Source of the DNA: Paenibacillus timonensis
GTDB lineage: Bacteria; Bacillota; Bacilli; Paenibacillales; Paenibacillaceae
Assembly (NCBI RefSeq): GCF_009725205.1
Contig: NZ_WNZY01000006.1
Span: forward strand, 62,001 to 126,000
DNA length: 64,000 bases
Reading direction: 5' to 3'
Both the position numbers and the translations under genes were made by a program. The notes under the pieces are model-generated. The model worked only from the letters and a program-made list of their open reading frames with translations, searched no databases and was not told the DNA's origin. Shown piece by piece: positions 26,664-35,591 of this stretch (position 1 is the stretch's first letter; the number at the start of each line of letters is the position of its first letter).

Positions 26664-28292
26664 TTGTCCAAGAAGGAATCGTTTGTTAAAGGTACGTTAA
26701 TTTTGGCGGGGGCCGCGCTGATCGCGAGGGTGCTCGGCCTGTTCCAGCGCGTGCCGTTGGAGCACATCCTCGGAGATATCGGGAACGCGTCGTATTCACA
26801 AGCGAATGCGGCTTATTTCATGCTGTTAACTTTAGCGACGGCAGGCATTCCGAGTACGCTGAGCAAAATGGTGTCGGAGCGGCATGCGCTGAACCGGCCC
26901 GAGGAAGCGCGTCGCGTCTATCAGGCGGCATTGCTATTTGCAGGCGTGGCAGGCGTCGTTATGTTCGCGTTACTGTTTGTTCTTGCGCCTTATTATGCCG
27001 AGGCTTCCGGCGTTCCGGAATCGGTTGTTGCGATTCGTGCCCTGGCTCCAGCACTGCTGCTATTCCCGCTGATTGCGATCATTCGTGGCTACTTACAGGG
27101 TCGGAATATCATGATCGCGGGCGGGGTTTCGCAGGTGATTGAGCAAATCGTGCGGGTGGCTACCGGCATTATTTTGGCTTTTGTGCTGTTCCATTGGGGA
27201 TACTCGGGCGAGCAAATTGCAGCCGGCGCGACATTTGGCGCGGTGCTCGGCGGGGTGGCCGCGCTGGTCGTCATGTTGGTGTACAGCATGAAATTGTCGC
27301 GGAAGGACCAATCTGCTGGGCAAGAGAAGATGGAAAAGACCACCGGACGGATGTCCTTTAAACGGATCTATGCGGAGATTTTTAAGCTATCGATTCCGAT
27401 CGTGCTCACCGCACTCGCGGTTCCGGCGGTGAACTTCATCGATAACTCGATCCTGAAGCCGCTGCTAACCGGACAAATCGGCTCCGGACAAGCTACGTAT
27501 ATCCTCGGTATTCTTGGGAATCGTGCGCAGATGATCGCCGGTATTCCGCCGATTTTGGCGATTGCGCTAAGCCAATCGCTGGTGCCTATTATCTCCGCTG
27601 CTTACGCGCGGAAGGATCAGGAGCATCTGCAGCGCCAGGTAACGTTGGCGATGCGGGTTGCGGTGCTGAGCGGGATGCCGATCATCCTTGCGCTGGGCAC
27701 CGCGGCTTATTCCGTGAACGGGCTGCTGTTTAGCACCCGGGACGGCAGCAGCATTGTGGCTCTGCTGACGTTCGCTACGATTTTTCAAATCACGATGATG
27801 ACCAGCAACTCGATTCTGCTTGGAGTAGGTAAAGCCAATTTATCCATGGTACACGTGGCAATCGGGATTCTTGTGAAGCTGGCGGCCAGCTATGTGCTTG
27901 CTCAGTTCTGGGGGATATATGGCATCATCATCGCCACCGGTCTCTGCTTCCTCGTGATTACGCTGCTGAATGTACGGGCGATGAAGCAGATCGTTCCATT
28001 CTCGCTGATGGGCAGCCGTTGGGGCGGGTTCGTACTGACGATTGTCGCGTTGTCGGGTGTGGGATATGGCTTGAATCAAGCGGGGATCCAAATGGTGGAT
28101 CTGATGCCGGCGCGCGTCGCTTTCTTCCTGACCTGCTGCATCGTTGGCGTGGCGGTTGTCGCGCTGTATCCGGTGCTTCTCATCCTGTTGCGCGTCATCC
28201 GGAAGGACGAGCTGGCTGGTTATCCGTCACCGCTTCGCAAAGTGCTGTCCCCGCTGATGCGGTTGCAGCGCGGAGGCCGACAGGTGGGATAA
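26664..28292 (+). CDS. Polysaccharide/lipid flippase of the SpoVB/MurJ (MOP) superfamily
   Basis: A membrane transporter of about 542 residues and 14 hydrophobic segments. It begins SKKESFVKGTLILAGAALIA, the characteristic N-terminus of the SpoVB/YkvU/YtgP group in spore formers. Members flip undecaprenyl-linked precursors such as lipid II. The open frame extends back to 26598, but GAAGGA at 26651-26656 is 7 nt before the TTG at 26664, and homologs begin with SKKES, so that start is preferred. Whether it serves wall or spore cortex synthesis is not readable. Confidence 0.88.
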   Translation: MSKKESFVKGTLILAGAALIARVLGLFQRVPLEHILGDIGNASYSQANAAYFMLLTLATAGIPSTLSKMVSERHALNRPEEARRVYQAALLFAGVAGVVMFALLFVLAPYYAEASGVPESVVAIRALAPALLLFPLIAIIRGYLQGRNIMIAGGVSQVIEQIVRVATGIILAFVLFHWGYSGEQIAAGATFGAVLGGVAALVVMLVYSMKLSRKDQSAGQEKMEKTTGRMSFKRIYAEIFKLSIPIVLTALAVPAVNFIDNSILKPLLTGQIGSGQATYILGILGNRAQMIAGIPPILAIALSQSLVPIISAAYARKDQEHLQRQVTLAMRVAVLSGMPIILALGTAAYSVNGLLFSTRDGSSIVALLTFATIFQITMMTSNSILLGVGKANLSMVHVAIGILVKLAASYVLAQFWGIYGIIIATGLCFLVITLLNVRAMKQIVPFSLMGSRWGGFVLTIVALSGVGYGLNQAGIQMVDLMPARVAFFLTCCIVGVAVVALYPVLLILLRVIRKDELAGYPSPLRKVLSPLMRLQRGGRQVG

Positions 28293-28345
28293 AACAAGAT
28301 CGGCGGCCCGCCCGCCTACATTCTATCGATTGGCGCCTTTGTTCG

Positions 28346-28530
28346 ATTATCCCTTTGGTTCAGGTTGGGGAGTTGCGCTTGGCGCCTTTTTGCATGATTA
28401 TCCCTTTGGTTCAGGTCGAGGAGTCGTCGTATGTCACTTCTGCACCATTATCCCTTTGGTTCAGGTTGGGGAGATTGTATGTCACTTCTGCATCATTATC
28501 CCTTTGGTTCAGGTCAGGGAGGAGATGTTG
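28346..28530 (+). repeat. Four direct repeats with ~50-bp period
   Basis: The 20-bp core ATTATCCCTTTGGTTCAGGT occurs exactly at 28346, 28397, 28447 and 28495, spaced 51, 50 and 48 bp. The intervening sequence is also partly conserved (GGGGAG after the core, TATGTCACTTCTGCA before the next), so this is a degenerate tandem repeat rather than unique spacers. A reverse-oriented fragment (GGGATAATGGTG) lies near 28579-28590. It fills the 366-bp gap between the convergent flippase and DUF2515 genes. Confidence 0.85.
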
Positions 28531-28658
28531 CTGCTGGGATACTCCAATTCCCTTATAAATTCAGCTCCCTGATCATACGGGATAATGGTGAAAAGAGCCG
28601 ACCAGAGGAGGCGGCCAAGGCGCCCAAGGCTGCCCAGGCAACCCAAGCGCCCCGCGGG

Positions 28659-29954
28659 TCAGCGGTCTTCCACCGCATCGTGCACCAATGCGGTCTCGAG
28701 GATGCCGTTCCTGTGCGACCGGCTGATGTCGCACAGGAACGGCGCCTTCGGCGCGCTGATGCCATCCAGCGCGCGGGTATCCTTGAGCCAATCCTCCCGG
28801 GAGATTGGCTCATAGGCGGTGTCGCCCCAAGCGCTCAGCAGCTTGGGGCTGTAGAGACGCTGGCCCGGCGGCAGCGTCTCCTGTTCCAGAAGCTCTGACC
28901 CCTGCACCTTGGTGGTCAGAGCTTCTTCCAAATTGGCCGTGAACAGTTCCGGCCAATAATCCGCCCGCGAGCCGCTATGCGGCACGCTCGCGGCGAACCG
29001 CTCCGCGCCGCTGCGCACGGCGCGGTAGCCCATAAGCATCGCGTAGAGGCTTTTGCCTAACGCGATGCGGGCCGGCAGGCTGCCGAAGTCGGAGACGGTG
29101 CGCCCCGCAAGGCGGCGCGCCTCGCCCCCGGCAGCCTCGTCTTCCGCCTGTTCACTCAGCGGGAACACCACCTGGTTTAATCCGGCCAGGCTGAACAGGC
29201 GAAAGTTCATTTTACCCGTCACATGTTTCTGGAAGTAAGGATGGCGTACGACGCGTTTTTCGATATAATTCTGCTCATTGATGATCAGTCCCACGGTGAG
29301 CAAGGCACTGCCGCGGTCGATCCAAAACCGTTCCCAGAATGGGCGCATAAACCCGGATACGTGAAAATACGGCAGCAGGTGTAACCGACTAGCGCCAAGC
29401 TCCCGGCTCTTCATGTACAACCTTAGCTGCGGGTAGGCATCTTGGAAGATCAACGCGTTGCTGCGCTCTAGAAACCGATAGGTCAGCCGCTTCTCCTCAG
29501 CGTCGACCACATCGGCGATCCGGCTGCTGTGCAGGTCCGTCATGTTCCAGCCGGCATTCCGCGAGACCATGTGCGCGAGAAAAGCCCAATGCAGCTCCGG
29601 GCAGGCTTGATAGCAGGCAAGATAAGCCGCGGTTCGGCTGATATTGCTCGCCCCGGCTACGCGAGTTTCCTCTGCAATGGTTTCGGCAAGCCGTAAATCC
29701 TCGGTGCTGTACTCTTCCCCTACTGGCGTAGGCCTAGACGACGTGTTGCGCCGTAGTTGTTCTTCGATATCGTTAATCACCGTGCGGGCAGCCGCTTCGT
29801 TCCAACCTAGAGAAACCGTCTCTTTCCGCATTCGGGACGAGTCGGAGAGGGAAGCGGTTTTGCTTCTGAGCATAGACGAAAATGCGGCGGGCAGGCGGAA
29901 CATCAATCGCCGCAAATTGATGGCTTTCCCCTTGGTCTGGCGAGAATCCTCCAT
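28659..29954 (-). CDS. DUF2515 family protein (YppC-like)
   Basis: A 431-residue protein matching the DUF2515 family (Bacillus YppC), with characteristic blocks NISRTAAYLACYQACPELHW, LAHMVSRNAGWNMTDL and SGFMRPFWERFWIDRGSALL. The function is unknown. There is no signal peptide; a few moderately hydrophobic stretches suggest a peripheral or soluble protein. The ATG at 29954 has a purine-rich GGGAGGGCGGAAG leader. It is divergent from the thioredoxin-like gene, with an inverted repeat between them. The C-terminal part is GC-rich. Confidence 0.85.
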   Translation of the reverse strand: MEDSRQTKGKAINLRRLMFRLPAAFSSMLRSKTASLSDSSRMRKETVSLGWNEAAARTVINDIEEQLRRNTSSRPTPVGEEYSTEDLRLAETIAEETRVAGASNISRTAAYLACYQACPELHWAFLAHMVSRNAGWNMTDLHSSRIADVVDAEEKRLTYRFLERSNALIFQDAYPQLRLYMKSRELGASRLHLLPYFHVSGFMRPFWERFWIDRGSALLTVGLIINEQNYIEKRVVRHPYFQKHVTGKMNFRLFSLAGLNQVVFPLSEQAEDEAAGGEARRLAGRTVSDFGSLPARIALGKSLYAMLMGYRAVRSGAERFAASVPHSGSRADYWPELFTANLEEALTTKVQGSELLEQETLPPGQRLYSPKLLSAWGDTAYEPISREDWLKDTRALDGISAPKAPFLCDISRSHRNGILETALVHDAVEDR

Positions 29955-30006
29955 TGTGCTTCCGCCCTCCCTTCTTCCCGAACTGCGAATATTTGGCGGT
30001 CAACAA

Positions 30007-30037
30007 GACATACTACGGTATTAGTAATTAGTATGTC
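30007..30037. repeat. 9-bp inverted repeat in a divergent intergenic region
   Basis: GACATACTA (30007-30015) and TAGTATGTC (30029-30037) form a perfect inverted repeat with a 13-nt centre, between DUF2515 and the thioredoxin-like gene. It could be a shared operator or a leader hairpin. Confidence 0.5.
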
Positions 30038-30106
30038 CGAAACATTTGACTTCCACTCCCGCTTTTGGTTGACTAGAAGTACCTGAAGGAAAGGAAGGAT
30101 GGCCTT

Positions 30107-30475
30107 ATGAAAAAAATAACGTCTCCCGCGGAGTTTCAAGTCAGCATCCAATCCAGCAACCTGATCGTAGCGGTGTTCAAAGCGGACTGGTGTGGGGATT
30201 GCAAATTTATAGATCCGTTTATGCCTGATGTCGAGGAGAAATACGCAGGCCGGTTAACGTTGATCGAGGTGGATGTCGATCAGGTCGGCGATGTCAGCCA
30301 GGAGCAGAACATTCTGGGCATCCCGAGTTTCGTTGCCTATACTGACGGCCGCGAACTGGTTCGGTTCGTGAACAAGCTACGCAAATCCCGCGAGGAAATT
30401 GAAAATTTCCTGAACAAGGCGTTGGACGTGTACCATACGCTGCATGACACGCCGGAAACACGGGATACACTATAA
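30107..30475 (+). CDS. Thioredoxin-like protein (CGDC)
   Basis: A 122-residue thioredoxin fold with active site Cys29-Gly-Asp-Cys32 (ADWCGDCKF) and the cis-proline in LGIPSFVAY. The central GD differs from the GP of general thioredoxins and resembles the YtpP/YdbP-type accessory thioredoxins of bacilli. It is cytoplasmic, with no signal peptide. The ribosome site AAAGGAAGG precedes the ATG. It may be a specialised disulfide reductase; the partner is unknown. Confidence 0.88.
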   Translation: MKKITSPAEFQVSIQSSNLIVAVFKADWCGDCKFIDPFMPDVEEKYAGRLTLIEVDVDQVGDVSQEQNILGIPSFVAYTDGRELVRFVNKLRKSREEIENFLNKALDVYHTLHDTPETRDTL

Positions 30476-30493
30476 AAATCCATTATATTCCTC

Positions 30494-30535
30494 ACACCGC
30501 CGTCAGGGTTTCCCTTGCGGCGGTGTCTATTTTTC
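30494..30535 (+). terminator. Terminator after the thioredoxin-like gene
   Basis: ACACCGCCG (30494-30502) / CGGCGGTGT (30518-30526), 9 bp, is followed by CTATTTTT. Confidence 0.85.
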
Positions 30536-30612
30536 AACATTTTCTATGAAAGAAGTTAGTTGATCGGTTATAATGAAAAGGATTTATCGATTAACTAAAA
30601 GGTGTGAACCGT

Positions 30613-31581
30613 TTGAATACGAAATATTTGAAATGGCTCAGTTACGCGTCCTGTTTTGTCATGTTTCTGGCCACATTAGGCGGCAGCGTCGTGACTAAGA
30701 CGGAATCGGGATTGGGCTGCGGCAACGATTGGCCGCTTTGTCACGGTAAATTTGTTCCTGCTCATACACTTGCTTCGATGATCGAATATTCCCACCGTGC
30801 CGTCAGCGGGGCGGCCGGATTGGTCTCTTTGGCGGCGTTTGTCGCCTTTTGGTTGTATCGGAAGAACCGTAAAGACCTCCAGATCTATTCCCTGCTTGCG
30901 CTCATCTTCGTTATGGTACAGGCCGTTATGGGAGCGATGGCGGTGATCTATCCTACGTCGTCTGCCGTCATGGCGCTGCATTTTGGGTTCTCGTTGATCG
31001 CCTTCGCGAGCTCGATCATGCTGGTGCTGGGCGTTCGCCAGGAGGAGCGTGGACAAGTTAATGCGCAGTCTTCTGACTATGCGCCTTCGGCTCGGGTTTC
31101 TAAGGCGTTCCGTAACCTGACCTGGATAGCGACCGGCTACACTTATATCGTTGTCTATATCGGCGCGTATGTCAGCCATACGGACTCAGCCGGCGGTTGC
31201 AGCGGTTGGCCGCTGTGCAACGGGCAACTCGTTCCCGAACTGTCCGGGGGGGAAGGCATCGCCTTTCTGCACCGGGTTGCGGCCGCTTTGTTGCTGGTCG
31301 TAATAGCCACGGTAGGTCACTTTGCCTTCCGCAAGCATCCCGATCTGCCGGAAATCCGCAAGCTGGGTGTCGCCGCAACGCTGCTGGTGATCGTCCAGGT
31401 GTTCACCGGGGCCACCATTGTGCTGACCTTAAACAACTATGATGTTTATTTGTTCGCTTCGCTCGCGCACATTATCGTATTGGCCGCTTTATTCGGAGTC
31501 CTTTGCTATTTAAGCGTCCGGACTTGGCAGTTGAGCCGAACACCCGAGGTACAGGCGCCGTCGGCCGGCAAGGCGGTTTGA
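30613..31581 (+). CDS. ctaA: Heme A synthase (COX15/CtaA)
   Basis: An eight-helix membrane enzyme that oxidises heme O to heme A. Conserved features are TESGLGCGNDWPLCHG with the first Cys pair, SHRAVS (heme His), GGCSGWPLCNG with the second Cys pair, and FLHRVAA (His). It continues the pathway of ctaB at 8467. The frame also allows GTG at 30604, but AAAGGTG (30598-30604) would overlap that codon and is 8 nt from TTG at 30613, which also matches the N-terminus of known CtaA better. Confidence 0.92.
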   Translation: MNTKYLKWLSYASCFVMFLATLGGSVVTKTESGLGCGNDWPLCHGKFVPAHTLASMIEYSHRAVSGAAGLVSLAAFVAFWLYRKNRKDLQIYSLLALIFVMVQAVMGAMAVIYPTSSAVMALHFGFSLIAFASSIMLVLGVRQEERGQVNAQSSDYAPSARVSKAFRNLTWIATGYTYIVVYIGAYVSHTDSAGGCSGWPLCNGQLVPELSGGEGIAFLHRVAAALLLVVIATVGHFAFRKHPDLPEIRKLGVAATLLVIVQVFTGATIVLTLNNYDVYLFASLAHIIVLAALFGVLCYLSVRTWQLSRTPEVQAPSAGKAV

Positions 31582-31713
31582 CAACGCGATTGTCATGAAT
31601 CTGTAGAATGACGGACGCTCAAGCGGCTGCATGGATAAGGTATACTTTTGTCTATAAGCAAACGTTATGTGAGGAACGGACGACAATTCCGTCTTTTATA
31701 GGAGGACAACAAG

Positions 31714-33480
31714 ATGAGTTACAAGAACCTGCGACAATGGATCGATGCGCTGCAAAAAGAAAACGACCTCGCCATCATCGACGTGCCGGTCGATCCCTAT
31801 CTGGAGTTGGCCGAAATTCACCGGCGGGTCATTGATGACGGCGGCCCCGCTTTGCTTTTTACCAATGTCAAAGGAACGCCGTTCCCGGTGGCAACCAACC
31901 TGTTTGGAACACCTCGCCGGGTGGAAATGGCTTTTGGCCCTCGGCCCGAGATGCTTGCTAACCAACTGGTCGAGGCGATACATAAATTGCTGCCGCCAAC
32001 GCCCAAAGCGATTTGGAATGAGCGGGGGCTGATTCGCGACGTTTTGAAGGTCGGTATGAAAACCGTGTCCAAGAACGAAGCCCCGATCCTCGAAGTCTGC
32101 CGGACGGAAACGCCTTTGAAGGATTTACCGAAAGTGACGAGTTGGCAGAAGGACGGGGGCCCGTTTATCACGCTGCCGCTCGTGTATACGGAAAATCCGC
32201 TGCAGCCGAAAGAAAATAACCTGGGGATGTACCGGATTCAGCTGTACGACGATCAGACGACCGGAGTGCACTGGCAGATCCAGAAAGGCGGAGGGTTCCA
32301 CTACCACGAAGCCGAGAAACGCGGGGAGCCTTTGCCGGTTTCCGTATTCCTGGGCGGCCCGCCGGCCATGGTGGCCTCGGCTATTTCGCCGGTTCCCGAG
32401 CATTTGTCCGAGTTGCTGGTCGCTTCTTTCATCCTGGGCGAAAAGCTCCCGATGGCAGAGAATCCGCTGGGCGGCCACCGGATTCCGGCCGAGTCGGAAT
32501 TCGCAATATCTGGGCTCGTACCGCCGCACGAACGCCGACTTGAAGGTCCGTTCGGTGATCATTTCGGCTATTATTCCTTGCAACATGAATTCCCGGTGCT
32601 GCACGTGAACCATATGTGGCATCGGAAGAACGCGATCTATCCGGCAACAATCGTCGGCAAACCGCGGCAAGAGGATTACTACCTAGGCGATTTCCTGCAA
32701 AAGCTGCTTTCGCCAGCGTTCCCGATCGTGATGCCGAATGTTCGCTCCCTTTGGACGTACGCGGAGAGCGGATTCCATGCCTTGAGCTCGGCCGTGGTTC
32801 GCGAGAGTTACTCCCGCGAAGCCCTCGTATCAGCGTTCCGCATCCTGGGGGAGGGCCAGCTGTCGCTGACGAAATTCCTCATGCTGACGGACAAGCTGAT
32901 CGATTTGGCGGATTTCCGCCTGCTGCTCAAGACGGTGCTGGAGCGTTTCGATCCACGTACGGATCTGTTTATTCTCAACAACACGTCGCATGACACGCTG
33001 GATTATACCGGCCATAAACTGAATCATGGCAGCAAGGCGATATTGATCGGCGTTGGGGATCCTGTACGTGAGCTGCCGCGTGCGTATGACGAAGGCGAGA
33101 TCGCCGAAATCCGTTCAATCCAAGTTTTTCATGACGGATGTCTTGTCGTTTCCGGTGCATCCTATGAGGACGAGCCGGAGCTTGCCGAACGGTTGCTTGG
33201 CCGTCTTCGCGAACGCGGGACTGCCTGGCCGTTTGTGGTACTGGTGGATAACGCCGAGGCAGCGGCCCACGATCAGACGGCGTTTCTATGGACAGTGTTT
33301 ACACGGTTTAATCCGGCCAGCGATATTTACGCTGCTTCCGAAATACGCCAACATCACCTGTCCTACGGTCTGCCGCTGGTTATCGATGCCCGCATGAAGC
33401 CGGGTTATCCGGATGAGCTGTTCCCGCAAGAGGACATCGTCTCCTTGGTGGATCAACGTTGGAAATCCTACTTTCTGTGA
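31714..33480 (+). CDS. UbiD-family decarboxylase, probably menaquinone pathway
   Basis: A 588-residue UbiD-family (prenylated-FMN dependent) decarboxylase. Family blocks include ENNLGMYRIQLYDDQTTGVHW, ENPLGGHRIPAESEFAISG, EGPFGDHFGYYSL and HMWHRKNAIYPATIVGKPRQ, the last containing the catalytic-site region. UbiD enzymes decarboxylate aromatic or polyprenyl substrates. Because this genome encodes MqnE (40148-41254), the late decarboxylation step of the futalosine menaquinone route is the natural candidate role. That pathway link is inference. Confidence 0.88.
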   Translation: MSYKNLRQWIDALQKENDLAIIDVPVDPYLELAEIHRRVIDDGGPALLFTNVKGTPFPVATNLFGTPRRVEMAFGPRPEMLANQLVEAIHKLLPPTPKAIWNERGLIRDVLKVGMKTVSKNEAPILEVCRTETPLKDLPKVTSWQKDGGPFITLPLVYTENPLQPKENNLGMYRIQLYDDQTTGVHWQIQKGGGFHYHEAEKRGEPLPVSVFLGGPPAMVASAISPVPEHLSELLVASFILGEKLPMAENPLGGHRIPAESEFAISGLVPPHERRLEGPFGDHFGYYSLQHEFPVLHVNHMWHRKNAIYPATIVGKPRQEDYYLGDFLQKLLSPAFPIVMPNVRSLWTYAESGFHALSSAVVRESYSREALVSAFRILGEGQLSLTKFLMLTDKLIDLADFRLLLKTVLERFDPRTDLFILNNTSHDTLDYTGHKLNHGSKAILIGVGDPVRELPRAYDEGEIAEIRSIQVFHDGCLVVSGASYEDEPELAERLLGRLRERGTAWPFVVLVDNAEAAAHDQTAFLWTVFTRFNPASDIYAASEIRQHHLSYGLPLVIDARMKPGYPDELFPQEDIVSLVDQRWKSYFL

Positions 33481-33494
33481 AACGGGGTATGCCT

Positions 33495-34211
33495 ATGCTG
33501 CGAAGCTTGCTTGGCGAGCCGCCTCGGCAAAACGAGGGTCGGCTAGCTGAAACGATCGACGCGATGGTGCAAACGATCAAGCTGCTGCAAAAGGAAATCA
33601 AAGAGCATCAGGATCCTTCACACGATTTCCGCAAGCTGGAGATTTGGGTACACGGCTTGATCTCTTCGTTGGATGAACTCGAACAATCTTTGTTTGCCGC
33701 CGCCTTTTTCCGCAAAAAGGTGCGGACGGAATCCGTCGAGGACATGGATCCGGTTGAGCGGTCCGATTATGCGAGGTACGTCTATTTTTACAAGGACGGC
33801 TTCATCCGCGTATTCTCGGCGCTGGACAAGCTGGGAACGGTGCTCAACGAATTGTTCGATTTGAAAACCTCGAAGATAAAGATGCATTTCTCTTATTTTA
33901 CCGTGCTGCGCCAGTTCGCTTATCTGAAGACCCATACCGAGCTTGGGAACCAGTTGATCGCCATTAAAGAGACCTACCGGGAAGCCCTGGGTGTTCTGCG
34001 CCGGCGGAGAAACACGGAGATTCATTACATGAACTCGGAGATGAAGGACGATCTGTGGCAGCGTCATCAGGCGTTGTTCGGGAAAGTCGCCCTGGAGGAT
34101 CTGGATCAGCATATCCGCGAACTGGAACAGGGATACCGTATGGTTTGCGACACGTATTTCACGGTGTTTGACTACATTAATCAACGTTGGAAAAAAATAG
34201 CGGCGGTCTGA
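33495..34211 (+). CDS. HEPN-like (Cthe_2314-type) helical protein
   Basis: An all-helical protein of about 238 residues. Near the C-terminus is RRRNTEIHYMNSEM, containing Arg-Asn-x3-His, the HEPN signature pattern (RxxxxH). The rest (SYFTVLRQFAYLKTHTELGN and the preceding amphipathic helices) resembles the Cthe_2314-like HEPN family. Many HEPN proteins are RNases in defence or toxin systems, while others are structural. There is no antitoxin-like partner beside it; it sits 14 bp after the UbiD gene, which suggests a housekeeping operon. ATGs at 33489 and 33495 are both possible; spacing from ACGGGG favours 33495. Confidence 0.75.
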   Translation: MLRSLLGEPPRQNEGRLAETIDAMVQTIKLLQKEIKEHQDPSHDFRKLEIWVHGLISSLDELEQSLFAAAFFRKKVRTESVEDMDPVERSDYARYVYFYKDGFIRVFSALDKLGTVLNELFDLKTSKIKMHFSYFTVLRQFAYLKTHTELGNQLIAIKETYREALGVLRRRRNTEIHYMNSEMKDDLWQRHQALFGKVALEDLDQHIRELEQGYRMVCDTYFTVFDYINQRWKKIAAV

Positions 34212-34235
34212 TCGATCCGCCGTTCCTATTTTTTC
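34201..34235 (+). terminator. Terminator overlapping the 3' end of the HEPN-like gene
   Basis: CGGCGG (34201-34206) / CCGCCG (34217-34222) is followed by a T-rich run. The stop codon lies in the loop. Confidence 0.75.
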
Positions 34236-34237
34236 TC

Positions 34238-34266
34238 TTTACAAAATGGGCAAAACTCATTATACT
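34238..34266 (+). promoter_or_regulatory. Promoter of the metNIQ operon
   Basis: TTTACA (34238-34243) and TATACT (34261-34266) have ideal 17-bp spacing, about 40 bp before the SAM riboswitch. Confidence 0.8.
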
Positions 34267-34306
34267 CATCAATAGTTTCAATTAACGACTCTACAATTTC
34301 ATATTT

Positions 34307-34468
34307 TTCTTATCGAGAGAGGCGGAGGGAAAGGCCCGATGAAGCCCAGCAACCGATTCACCCGTGATGCGGAAGTTTGATTCCGCTGAAGTCATGGGAC
34401 CGAATGTCATGGTGCTAATTCCTTCAAAACCAATGCGTTTGTGAGCAGATGGTTTTGGCAGATGAGAA
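34307..34468 (+). promoter_or_regulatory. SAM-I (S-box) riboswitch
   Basis: The conserved S-box core is present: CTTATCGAGAGAGGCGGAGG, then GGCCCGATGAAGCCCAGCAA, then GGTGCTAATTCC. The closing P1 helix is TTCTTATC (34307-34314) with GATGAGAA (34461-34468). It lies between a clear promoter and an intrinsic terminator before metN, the expected layout for SAM-induced termination of methionine transport genes. Confidence 0.95.
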
Positions 34469-34498
34469 GGCATTGTCTTTACGTAAAGAGAGCCCTTT

Positions 34499-34536
34499 GA
34501 ATCTGTAGGGCTCTTTTCTGTTTTTTCATACGCCGG
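34499..34536 (+). terminator. Riboswitch-controlled terminator before metN
   Basis: AGAGCCCT (34499-34506) / AGGGCTCT (34517-34524) is followed by TTTCTGTTTTTT. It is the expression platform of the SAM riboswitch. Confidence 0.9.
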
Positions 34537-34574
34537 TCGATAATTGTCTATGCTAGGAACAGGAGGTTAGCCGA

Positions 34575-35591
34575 TTGATCGAACTTAAAGGGATTACCAA
34601 AATATATGGCACCAAAAAAACGGCGACCACCGCGCTGTCCGGGTTGAACCTTAGCGTTCGCAAAGGCGAAATCTTCGGCGTTATCGGTCACTCCGGCGCC
34701 GGCAAAAGCACCTTAATCCGTTGTATCAATTTGCTGGAACGTCCGACCGAAGGCGAGGTGTGGGTCGGCGGAGTCGAGCTGACGAAGCTTGGCAAGCGGG
34801 AGCTTCAGCAGCAGCGCCGCAAAATCGGCATGATTTTTCAACATTTCAACCTACTCTCCTCGGCGACCGTATACGATAATATCGCATTTCCGCTTACGCT
34901 GATCGGAACGCCGAAGGCGGCGATTGCGGAGAAAGTAAACGAGCTGCTTACCTTGGTCGGATTGGAGGAGCATCGTCATAAGTTTCCGGCGCAGCTGTCC
35001 GGCGGTCAGAAGCAGCGGGTTGGAATCGCCCGAGCGCTGGCCAGCGACCCCGACGTATTGTTGTGCGACGAAGCCACCTCGGCGCTGGATCCGCAGACGA
35101 CGGACTCCATCCTGAAGCTGCTGCTTGACATCAACAAGCGATTCCAATTGACGATTCTGCTGATCACGCATGAAATGCATGTCATCCAGAGCATCTGCGA
35201 TCGGGTGGCGGTCATTCACGAAGGCGGCATCGTGGAGCAAGGTCCGGTGACGGAAGTGTTCCTGAAACCGAAGCACATGGTGACCCGGGAGTTCATTCAC
35301 CGGGAGGCGGCGGGGGAAGAAGGCGTGAGACTGGCGGCTTCCGTACCGCATCCGGAGTGGTCCAGGCTGGTGAAAATCACGTTCCTGGGCGCGAAAACCT
35401 ACGAATCGGTGTTGTCCCAGGTCGTGCGGGAAACCGGCGTCAACTTCGCCATCCTGCAAGGAACGATCTCTACGATCAAGGATACCCCGTACGGTCAATT
35501 GACCGTTTCTTTTGAAGGCGAAGACGACCGGGTGGAGCGCACGCTGTCGCTCTTGCGGGAACGCGATCTTGACGTGGAGGTGATCGACTGA
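34575..35591 (+). CDS. metN: Methionine ABC transporter ATP-binding protein
   Basis: A 338-residue ATPase with Walker A GHSGAGKST, signature LSGGQKQRVGIARAL, Walker B LLCDEATSALD and H-loop THEMHV. The C-terminal ~90 residues form the NIL domain that senses methionine and inhibits transport. The start is TTG at 34575 with AGGAGG at 34561-34566, 8 nt away. The SAM riboswitch upstream, the permease and the MetQ lipoprotein downstream make the assignment firm. Confidence 0.95.
   Translation: MIELKGITKIYGTKKTATTALSGLNLSVRKGEIFGVIGHSGAGKSTLIRCINLLERPTEGEVWVGGVELTKLGKRELQQQRRKIGMIFQHFNLLSSATVYDNIAFPLTLIGTPKAAIAEKVNELLTLVGLEEHRHKFPAQLSGGQKQRVGIARALASDPDVLLCDEATSALDPQTTDSILKLLLDINKRFQLTILLITHEMHVIQSICDRVAVIHEGGIVEQGPVTEVFLKPKHMVTREFIHREAAGEEGVRLAASVPHPEWSRLVKITFLGAKTYESVLSQVVRETGVNFAILQGTISTIKDTPYGQLTVSFEGEDDRVERTLSLLRERDLDVEVID

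Noticed and set aside
28346..28530. CRISPR-like spacing (20-bp repeats with ~28-31-bp spacers)
   Set aside because: The spacers resemble one another (shared TATGTCACTTCTGCA and GGGGAG), there are only four units, and no cas genes are present; it is a degenerate tandem repeat.
28330..28572. Reading frame with a repeated DYPFGSG peptide
   Set aside because: It is the translation of the DNA repeat array, has no ribosome site and changes frame between repeats.
33495..34211. Toxin-antitoxin or defence module
   Set aside because: The HEPN-like protein has no antitoxin, MNT or other defence partner, and the neighbours are metabolic.
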